A DNA stretch of 64,000 bases, from positions 806,001 through 870,000 of the forward strand of contig NZ_JAKIHP010000001.1 of NCBI RefSeq assembly GCF_021608265.1. The letters run 5' to 3'. Below the pieces are notes generated by a model that was given only the letters and a program-made list of their open reading frames with translations, was not told the origin of the DNA and searched no databases. Position 1 is the first letter of the stretch. The number at the start of each line of letters is the position of its first letter. Made by a program: the position numbers and the translations under genes. Below are positions 44,597 through 53,800 of the stretch, piece after piece. This DNA is from Flavobacterium wongokense. Lineage in GTDB: Bacteria; Bacteroidota; Bacteroidia; Flavobacteriales; Flavobacteriaceae.

Positions 44597-44711
44597 ACAA
44601 AAAAACCCAATCAAATTAATGACTGAGTTTTTATGCTATTAACCAACCAAAAAACTATAAATTATGAAAATTTATCCAAAAATATGAGGAAACCACTCCC
44701 CGTTTTTTTGA
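44597..44711 (-). ncRNA. Putative small RNA C, or leader with early terminator
   Basis: About 115 nt predicted on the minus strand. Promoter at 44749-44717; a 5' inverted repeat ATAAATT with AATTTAT; a GT-rich single-stranded region (TTTTTTGGTTGGTTAATAGC); and a 10-bp terminator hairpin (44604-44613 with 44620-44629) followed by TTTTTTT. Two hairpin pairs are G-U only in minus-strand RNA, fixing the strand. Same architecture as the units at 27249-27518, although the sequence differs. As the DUF3108 gene begins 55 bp beyond, this could instead be an attenuating leader. Confidence 0.5.
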
Positions 44712-44716
44712 TAATG

Positions 44717-44749
44717 CAAAGATACTCTAAACAAATGCATAATTACAAA
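44717..44749 (-). promoter_or_regulatory. Predicted promoter of small RNA C
   Basis: Minus-strand TTTG (44749-44746), 21-bp spacer, TATCTTTG (44724-44717). The spacing equals that of small RNA B. It lies downstream of the adhesin-operon terminator, so it should drive a new transcript. Confidence 0.5.
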
Positions 44750-44909
44750 CGTTTTTTCAACTTTAACAGTTAATTAATAAAAAAAGGGTTGTTTAAGAAT
44801 GAATTTTTAAATTATATTTAATAAAAATGGCGATTTATTAAATATATGACTGATTTATAGTGTATTTGTGTTTTATAAATCTGGCTTTAAATGATATGGC
44901 CTTTAAAAA

Positions 44910-44940
44910 CAAAAAGCCGGACCTATAGTAGTCCGGCTTT
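44910..44940 (-). terminator. Rho-independent terminator of the adhesin operon
   Basis: A perfect 10-bp stem (44913-44922 with 44931-44940) with an 8-nt loop is followed by T residues on the minus strand, 20 bp past the stop at 44961. Confidence 0.9.
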
Positions 44941-44960
44941 TTCATTTATAAATAAATTTA

Positions 44961-46826
44961 TTATTTCACGATCAGGAACTCTGAACGACGGTTCTGTGCG
45001 TGCTGTTCTTCTGTACAGTTTTCACCGCAATCAACTTTTGGTTCCAACTCACCCATTCCTTTTGCAGAAATCCTGTTTGCAGCAATTCCTCTGGAAATTA
45101 CATACTGACGGGTTGATTTAGCCCTTCTGTCAGATAACAATTCGTTATACTTATTTGATCCTCTGTTATCGGTATGTGATTTAGCCAAAATAACCATATT
45201 TGGGTTTGACTTCATTACCTGAATCAACTTATCCAATTCAAAGGCACCATCCTGAGTAATGTTGCTCTTATCAAATTCGAAATAAATTGGATTCAACACA
45301 ATTTCGTTTTCAGTGATAATAGTTTCGATTGGTTGTAATGCTGCATCAATTTTGGCATTTGGTCCTTTGCTTTTGGTAACAGCAAAAGTATTTCCAACAA
45401 AGCCATCTTTAGAAGCCTGAACTACGTATGGCTTGTCACACTCAACTCGGTATTTCACTTCGCCTTTTGCATTTGACATTTCCGTTGCGATAACATTTTT
45501 CTGGTCATCTAATATAGAAACGCTTGCATTGGACAAAATTTCACCTGTCTTAGCGTTGGTAACAAGTACTAAAACATCTACACCACAAATTGGGCTTACT
45601 GCAAAAATATCATCGTTACCATTTCTGTTACTTGACATAAATCCGGCACCTTTAACACCATTAAATGTAAATGCGAAATCATCTTTCTCGGTATTTACAG
45701 GTTTGCCTAAATTGGTAGCATCACCTTCGGTCAAATCAATTTTAAAGATGTCCATACCTCCCAAACCTTGTTTTCCGCTTGACGCGAAATACAATGTCTT
45801 GTTATCATCAGCAATAAACGGAAAGCTTTCATGCCCTTCGGTATTCACTTTGTTTCCAAGATTTTGTGGTTCTCCGTAAGTTCCGTCTTCATTGACAGCC
45901 ACTTTCCAGATATCAACTCCACCAAGGCTTCCTGGTCTATCCGAAGAGAAATAAAGTGTTTTTCCATCGCGGCTCAAACTTGGGTTGCTCGTTGAGAATT
46001 CTTTGCTGTTGAAAGGCAGTATTTCTATATTCCCCCAGGAATCACCATTTTTTGTGGCTTTGTAAATACTGTTTCTTCCTAATTTCAACTTGTTCTTTTT
46101 GTCTTTCTCAAATTTATTTTCCCTGAAACTATCGCTGGTAAAGTAAACTGTATTACCATCAGCGCTCATTGTTAATGGACCGTCATGATATTGTGAGTTT
46201 AATGTACCTACTGTTGTAGCATTAGTTACGGTTCCGTCAGCGTTGTAATCTGCACGGTAAATATCAAGAAAAGGCTCTTCCAATGCACCATAATTTTTAC
46301 GGGCTCCATTTCTGGCGCTGGTAAAATAAACGGCATTGTCATATAGAACTGCACCGAAATCCGATTTATCACTACTTACATCCGAAGGATTGATATTAAA
46401 GAGCTTAGTCTTATCCATCAATTTTGGGACATAATTAGGGTTTTTCATAAATGCAACGGCACGAGAATCAGAAGGCGCTGCTGCAGCAAATTTTCGCATC
46501 TGTGCATTTGACTCTTCATACTTTCCGTTTGCCTTTAACATTTGCGCATAGCGGTAATAGGTCTCTGCATCCTGCTGTGTTTCTGTTGCTTTAGCATACC
46601 ATTTTGCAGCTTCAGCCGTATTAAACATATTAAAATAAGTATCTGCCAGTTGTTTGTATACATACCCGTCAGCTTTCCCTTTTTCAACAAGATTCAAATA
46701 TTCTTTAGCTGCATCAACATACTCATATCGATTGTATAATTTATCCGCTGCAGCTGTGTCTTTATTTTGCGCCGAGATTGTAAAACTAATGGCTACAAAA
46801 CTTAATGTTATATATAGATTTTTCAT
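44961..46826 (-). CDS. OmpA-family protein with TPR and PD40 propeller repeats
   Basis: 621 residues. After a signal peptide (ending SFTISAQ), TPR-like helices span about 25-115, WD40-like PD40 beta-propeller blades about 150-410 (ADGNTVYFTSD, RDGKTLYFSSDRPGSLGG, DDNKTLYFASSGKQGLGG), a carboxypeptidase-regulatory-like domain about 420-490, and an OmpA domain about 510-620 (YFEFDKSNI, KSHTDNRGSNKYNE, NRRSEFLIV). The order matches PorE-like T9SS-associated proteins, which anchor outer-membrane machinery to peptidoglycan. Third gene of the adhesin-sprF-ompA operon, 22 bp after the PorP/SprF gene. Confidence 0.92.
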   Translation of the reverse strand: MKNLYITLSFVAISFTISAQNKDTAAADKLYNRYEYVDAAKEYLNLVEKGKADGYVYKQLADTYFNMFNTAEAAKWYAKATETQQDAETYYRYAQMLKANGKYEESNAQMRKFAAAAPSDSRAVAFMKNPNYVPKLMDKTKLFNINPSDVSSDKSDFGAVLYDNAVYFTSARNGARKNYGALEEPFLDIYRADYNADGTVTNATTVGTLNSQYHDGPLTMSADGNTVYFTSDSFRENKFEKDKKNKLKLGRNSIYKATKNGDSWGNIEILPFNSKEFSTSNPSLSRDGKTLYFSSDRPGSLGGVDIWKVAVNEDGTYGEPQNLGNKVNTEGHESFPFIADDNKTLYFASSGKQGLGGMDIFKIDLTEGDATNLGKPVNTEKDDFAFTFNGVKGAGFMSSNRNGNDDIFAVSPICGVDVLVLVTNAKTGEILSNASVSILDDQKNVIATEMSNAKGEVKYRVECDKPYVVQASKDGFVGNTFAVTKSKGPNAKIDAALQPIETIITENEIVLNPIYFEFDKSNITQDGAFELDKLIQVMKSNPNMVILAKSHTDNRGSNKYNELLSDRRAKSTRQYVISRGIAANRISAKGMGELEPKVDCGENCTEEQHAQNRRSEFLIVK

Positions 46827-46848
46827 TTTTAGGATTGCTTTTATTAGG

Positions 46849-47769
46849 TTAGAAATATCTAGGCGATTGTGATACTTTTTTCGGGAAATTTAAATCGAAT
46901 AACAACATTACCTCGTGAGAAGCTGGTGCTACTACCTTTAAATCTGAAACAACGTGATCATAAGCATATCCAATTGTCAAATTTGGAGTGATGGCAAAAT
47001 TTACCATCGCTCCAAATGAATCTTCCAATCTGTAAGTTGCTCCTAATTCTAACTTGTCATACATTTTGAAGTTAGCAGAAAGATCAAATGATGTTGGTGC
47101 ATCTACCGATGATTTTACCATCGCAGAAGGTTTGAATTTTAAATTTGGATTTAAATCAAACACATAACCTCCAGTTAAGAAATAATGTATTACATCTGTA
47201 CCATATTCCCTACCGTTAAAATCCAGATATTTAGATTTTAACATGTTCGGAACAGAGAAAGCCAAATAATAGTGATCTGTATAATAAAAGACCCCGGAAC
47301 CTATGTTCAGGAACGTAGTATTTGGATTTGATGCATAGAATGGATCAAGCGTTGATGGCTGTGGCAGTGTTGGATAGATTGTTTCAAAATCAATCTTGTG
47401 CATTGTTGCCCCAGCTTTTAAACCAAAAGCCAGCCTGTGCTCTCCGCCTAAATTTAAGGTGTATGAGAAATCTCCATAGATGTTGGTTTCTTCTACAGGT
47501 CCAATCTTATCTGAAACTACAGAAAGACCTAAACCTACGTTTCTACCTACTGGACTGTGCAGGAAGAAAGTTCCTGTTGTTGGTGCTCCGTCCAGCCCAA
47601 CCCATTGTGCTCTGTATAATAATCCTCCCGACATACTCTCTTTCGAACCAGCGTAAGCCGGATTCATTACACTCATATTGTACATGTATTGCGTGTAATG
47701 CGGATCTTGCTGTGCTCTTAACTCGTTAATCGCTAAAGCCAATATCGCAATGAAATATATTTTCTTCAT
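46849..47769 (-). CDS. PorP/SprF family type IX secretion membrane protein
   Basis: 306 residues. A signal peptide and the hallmark QQDPHYTQYMYNMSVMNPAYAG are followed by a predicted outer-membrane barrel ending in an aromatic residue (SQSPRYF). In Flavobacterium johnsoniae, SprF is needed for secretion or surface attachment of the gliding adhesin SprB, and type B substrates are typically encoded next to a SprF-like gene. Here the partner is clearly the 2726-residue adhesin encoded 38 bp upstream. Several SprF paralogues usually exist per genome, so no symbol is given. Confidence 0.94.
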   Translation of the reverse strand: MKKIYFIAILALAINELRAQQDPHYTQYMYNMSVMNPAYAGSKESMSGGLLYRAQWVGLDGAPTTGTFFLHSPVGRNVGLGLSVVSDKIGPVEETNIYGDFSYTLNLGGEHRLAFGLKAGATMHKIDFETIYPTLPQPSTLDPFYASNPNTTFLNIGSGVFYYTDHYYLAFSVPNMLKSKYLDFNGREYGTDVIHYFLTGGYVFDLNPNLKFKPSAMVKSSVDAPTSFDLSANFKMYDKLELGATYRLEDSFGAMVNFAITPNLTIGYAYDHVVSDLKVVAPASHEVMLLFDLNFPKKVSQSPRYF

Positions 47770-47807
47770 TTTGTTTTGTTTTATTTTGAATGCAAATTAT
47801 TAAGTTG

Positions 47808-50800
47808 TTATTGTGCTCTATTGATGTAAACCCATCCTGTCAAATCTCCTCCGGTGTTTCTTTCTATTACATAGAAATAGGTACCGTCAGGAAGTTCATC
47901 ACCATCATCAGATTTTCCATCCCATTCATTGACATAATTACCTCTTGAATAGACTTTCATTCCCATTCTGTTGAAGATAGTCAAATGTTTAACATCAAAA
48001 CCTGTTAAATTGAAGGTGTCGTTGAAATTATCATTATTCGCAGAAATACCTCTTTGAATCTGACAAGCTATTGAGAGTACTTCAAACGGAGCAGAGGTTA
48101 CCTGACAACCATTGTAAGTTACAACAACCGTATAAGTGCCAATTACAGGAACATCTAAACTTTGCTGATCACCATTAAGTACCGGCCCTTGTGCATTGTA
48201 CCATTGGTAAGTAGCAGTTGCCGGATCAAATGAACCATTTACCGGAGTCGCATTCAAAACGTATACGTTTTGACATCCCCCACTAAGTTCCACCAAAATT
48301 GGCGATGAAATAGCGATTGACGCGTTACCTACATTACCATTTTGACAGGCTGCATTGTTGGCAGCTACTGTATACGTGATTTGGTAGGTAGTACCCGCTG
48401 TAGTTTGATCCAAATCAACTTCACCTGTTATAGGATCCACTAATGGTGTTGGTCCAAAGACTCCACCTGTTGTAAATCCAGCACCTAAAACCGGCATCGG
48501 GTTAACAGTCTCACCAGGACAAACCGGAGAGGTATAACTGAAGCCTACTGTTGGCGTAGTCGCAGGATCAATAACAATCTGGATGGCAGGAGACGTTGTC
48601 AATGCCTGGCATGTTGCTAAATTCTGTGGTACACTATAAGTGATTGAATAAGTTCCTGGTGTAGTAGAAGTTCCTAAAGTAATTACTCCGGTAGACGCAT
48701 TGATTGCAATTCCAGTTGATGGATTAGCAGTAAATGTTCCACCTGTGGTAAATGCAGGATCCAATATCGGCGCAACCGTTGCCTGTGCTATTGAACAAAC
48801 TGGTGTTGGATATGAGAATGTTACATTAGCATTAGTAACCGGATCAATAACAACCTGGATTGCACTAGAAGTTGTCGCTGCTCTACAAGTAGCTACATCT
48901 TGTGCCAATGTATAAGTTACATTATAAGTTCCTGCTGTTGCAGTAGCTCCTAAAGTCAATACTCCCGTTGCAGGGTCAATTGCAACTCCTGTTGTTGGAT
49001 TGATTGTAAACGTACCTCCTGCAACAAAACCAGCATCCAATGTTGGTGCTAATGTTGCCTGGGCAATCTGACAAACCGGGGAAGTATAACTAAATGTCAC
49101 ATTTGCTGGTGTTGCTGGTGATATTACAATTGTAAATGTTCTGGAACCTGCAGCCTGACAAGTTAATGGGTCAAATGGTATACTATAAGTAATATCATAA
49201 GTTCCATCAGTTGTATTAACCAAAGTTATTTCACCCGTAGTTGGGTTAATGTCAATGTTTGCGGCAGGGTTCGATGTAAATGTTCCACCAGCTGTAAATC
49301 CAGCTCCAAGGATTGGCAGAGGATTAGTGGTTGAAATTTGACAAACCGGTGTTGCATATGTAAAATCAACCACTGGTGTAATTGCACCAACAGCATCGAT
49401 TTCCACATCTACAGGCTCAGATTCACAACCAGTAAGTACATCTCTAACAACTAATGGATGCGTACCAGGAGTAACTCCGGTAAATGTTGTACTTGATTGG
49501 AAAGGACCATTGTCAATACTATACTGATAGTTAGACACCGTCATTGCATAAGTTCCAATATTACTATAATCCTCTGGATCTAATGAAGTCCAGTCTGCAG
49601 GATTCCAAGTAGTGCTTGGAAGCGTTGCTGTATTTAACCTTCTATAAGTATAACCTGCCTGACCTGCTGGTGTAAATGTAGAACCATCTGTTGGTCCCCA
49701 TTGATCCACCAGTACATCTGATGCTGTAGTCAGCCTGATATTATCATTATTATTTACTCCTGCACATGATGCAAAAGTTTGATTAGGGGTAACACCAGCA
49801 ATGTTTGCGTTGTTACTAACCTTAATTACGTTAGTAGCATTGTTTGGTATTGTTCCTGCCAATACAAGGTCACATTGTAAATTCTCAGCTGTTGGAGGTG
49901 CGCCCCAAGTATAGAATTTCAATTTATAATTCGCCAGATTGACCGGTGCTCCTGTTGCGTTATACAACTCAACATAAGTTAATGAGCCTGTATCTGCATC
50001 TGTAACCTCAGAGATAAATAAGTTTAACGGTGTTGCGCCTCCTGGTGAAGTTGGCGAAGTAACCGTAATCGATCCCGTTGGAGATGTACAAGAAGACTGT
50101 GTAACGGTAAACGTTGGTGTAGGAACACTGTTTATGGTTACAGTAATCGGTTTTTCAGAAATACAGCCGTTAGTTCCCTGCGCATAAATAAATAATGACT
50201 GGGTAGCGGTAATTGGAATTGTTGCATCAATTGGCCCAACGCCTCCTGCACTTGTAAAGTAACCTCCCTCAGTTAGAGTAGGTAAAGTAAAGGTATCACA
50301 TGCTGTTACCGAAGTTTGCGTAATAACTGGTGAAGCTAATATTTCAACTTGTGTATCTGTTGTGAAAGCTGGACATCCTCCAGTTGCAGGAATAGTATAA
50401 GTTACCGTATAAACGCCCGGTTCACTTGCTACAGGTATGATTTCACCAGAGATAGCATTAAGTACTAAGCCTGTTGTAGAAGAATAGGTTCCACCTGGTG
50501 TACCGGTACGTGTAGGTGCCTGAGCTGTAATTATACTTTTACAATATGGCGCTCCTGGATAAGTAATTGTCGCAGCAGCTGGTGCAGTAATAATTACCGT
50601 TCTGGTTGTTGTAATAAATGGAATTGTATTACATGTTCCACCAATTGTTGTTGCAGAAGTACTGGTCACTATATAATTCCCTGGTGTACTAGTAGCCAAA
50701 TGGATTGTTCCTGTTACAGGATCAATATCCAATCCCGGTGTAGAAGTATATACTCCGGCTGATGCTCCAGGTGATAAAACCGGTGTTGTATCAGGTTGGT

Positions 50801-53800
50801 TTTGGCAATAGTATGTTTGAGGATAATTAAATGTATTTATTGGGAAACAAGCTGTTGTACCTCCATTAGTATTGGTTTGGGTGAAGGTAACTGTTCCCGG
50901 CTGATTCGAGAAGTTGGTAATCATGATTACGTAAACTTCACACAATTGGGCATTAGGTATACACATAATCTCTTCAGGTGCTGCAGAATAACTACAAGCA
51001 TGCAGCGTTCCCGGACATCCTGTTGTTGGAGTAGGAATTGGAACGGTTTGCCCTAGTGGGTTTGCCGGAACTCCCGTACAAGCTGTGTTCAAATCTGTAA
51101 ATGGTCCCCAAGCCACATAATCGACGTCTCTTGGAGTACCGCCTGTATCCACTTGAGTGATTAAGTAACTCAATGGTCCGGCCTGATTCACCTGTAAAAA
51201 GAAGAATGCTGGGTTAGGAGATGTAAATAAACATCCTATTTGTCCTAAACTAGGTACGTTCGTTGAGTTAGCATAAGTAACGGTCTGACCGGTACAGAAT
51301 GCTGGCGCCTCCGTACATGGAAGTGTTCCGATACACAAATCAAAGTTTGTGAATTGAGGAAGTGTTGAATTAGAGAATACTCTAATATAGTAGGTTGTTC
51401 CTGCAACTAAGTTGGCTCCTGAGTTACAGCCAACTTCGGTTAAACCTGAACAAGTTCCCTGATAAACAGCATAACTCAAAGCGGCATTCGCCGGAGTAAC
51501 GTTGTTAAATGAAATTACATGCGTTACCGTTGTTGCGGTAAAGGTAAACCAAACGTCATCGTTAGCTGCTCCTGCGCCACCACAAGTAGTTGCAGGTGAA
51601 GAGGCTGTAGCTCCCGCTAAAGTTCCATGAGTCGTTTGGACACAGTTAAGGTTTTGGTTAACGATGGCAAATATTGCATTAGCACATTCGTCGTTTGTAG
51701 GCAAAGTAGCAAAATTCAATGCAGACCATGTACTCGATCCATTTGTACCATCACACATAGCTCTTACATAGAATACATATGCTGTACCTGGTGCCAAGCC
51801 ATTCTGAACAATAGGTGGTGCACCCGGAGCTGATACCGGAATACCTGAGCCTGTAGGAATTGGTGAACCTGCCGGCAATATTAAATATTCCCAGTTTGTT
51901 GCAAAAGAGCCATCAGGATTTGCAAGCTGTGTCCATCCTAAAGTAGCTGAAGTCTGGCTTACGAAAGTAGCATTCAATAAAACTGGTCTTGCACAAGTTG
52001 GTGCAGGAGCACACGTTATGTCTGCAGTCCAACCTCCTTGTTGTACAGAAGGGTCACTTCTGAAAACAAATGTCAAACATCCGTCAGGACTGGTTGAAGT
52101 GAATGGGCCAGGAAGTTCTGTTCCCCAGAATCCACCCGCTAAACCTCCAGGAACAGCTCCTGCTGGATTCGTACTTGCGATTTGAGTTGCAGGGTTAACT
52201 GTATTTCCGTCGTAAACATATAGCGCATCAAAGTTAACCTCTGTCTGGTAAGTAGTAAATGTTACCGTAACGATTTCGCCAGGTGAACCTGGACAAATAA
52301 TAGTCGTAATGTTTGAACTGGCAGCATAGTTTCCTGTTGGGCCTCCAGCATCTACAAATACTCCTCCACATTCTGGTGGAGCAACCAAAGTTGTAAAGGT
52401 TATAGGAGTACAAGTCCATGCGCTGGTAGATGTACCACAGTTAGCTCTGATATAAACATCATAACATGTTGAAGGAGTTAATCCTGTTAATGTATATGGT
52501 GGTGCCGCTGTTGGAGGATTTGAAATACTTGTAAATCCTGTTGCGCCAGGAAGTGGCGCTGGCGAACCACATGGTAGTGGTAAAATCTGCCAAGCTGTAG
52601 CCACACTCGTGTCTGCGTTGGCAGGTTGAGTCCAGTTTAATACTGCAGAGTTATGAGTAACGTTAGTAGCTGGTGCAACAGCTGGTACAGCACATGATGC
52701 TGGTGGCCCACAAGTAATGTTGGCTACCCATCCTGCATTCTGTACTGATCCGTCACTTCTGAAAACAAAAGTCAAACAGCCATCAGCCGATGCCGATATA
52801 AAGGAACATGGGATTGTAGTTCCCCAATATCCTCCTGCCAAACCTCCAGGAACACTTCCTGCAGGATTGTTACTCGGAATTAAATTTCCAGGAACCACTG
52901 CGTTCCCGTTATAAACGTATAAAGCATCAAAATTTGCTTCTGTATTAAACGATGTAAAAGTTACAGTTACTATCTCTCCAGGAGTTGTTGGACAAATAGT
53001 CGTCGTAATGTTTGAGTTGGCTGCATAAGCTGCAGTTGTTCCTCCAGCATCAACAAAGTTACCCCCACACACTGGCGGTGCAGCTGGTGTTGTTACTGTT
53101 ACTGGCGTACATGGCCATGCACTAACACTGGTTCCGCAATTAGCTCTTACATAAATGTCATAACAAGTTGCCGGACTTAAATTAGGTAGCGTAAATGGTG
53201 GTGCAGTAGTAACGTCAACAAATCCTGTTGCTCCAGGAAGTGGAGCTGGTGAACCACAAGGTAATGCCAATACCTGCCAAGCTGAAGCTGTAGTTGTATC
53301 AGGGTTTACCGGTTGTGTCCAGGTTAACGTAATTGAGTTGAATGTATTTGCAGTCGATGATATTGCAGTTGGTACTCTACATGGAGGTGGTGGTCCACAA
53401 GTTACGTTGGCTAACCAACCTGGGTTTTGAACCGATCCATCACTTCTGAAAACAAAAGTCAAACATCCATTCGCATCTGACGAAGTAAATGGACAAGGAA
53501 TCGCAGTTCCCCAATATCCACCTGCCAAACCTCCAGGAACACTTCCCGCAGGGTTGTTACTTGGAATTATGTTTCCAGGAACAACAGCGTTTCCATTGTA
53601 AACATACAAAGCATCAAAGTTAGCTTCTGTATTGAATGCTGTGAAAGTTACTGTCACCACATCTCCAGGAGTTGTTGGACAAATAACCGTTGTAATATTC
53701 GAGTTCGGTGCATAAGCTGCAGTTGTTCCACCAGCATCAACAAAGTTACCTCCACATTCTGGTGGCGCAGCTAAAGTTGTTGTTGTAATTGGGCCTATTA

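Larger units (their letters stand above)
44543..44960. other. 418-bp noncoding region between DUF3108 and the OmpA-PD40 gene
   Basis: Holds the putative small RNA C with promoter (44597-44749), AT-rich sequence without features I can name (44750-44912), and the strong adhesin-operon terminator (44913-44940). No credible protein gene is present. Confidence 0.7.
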
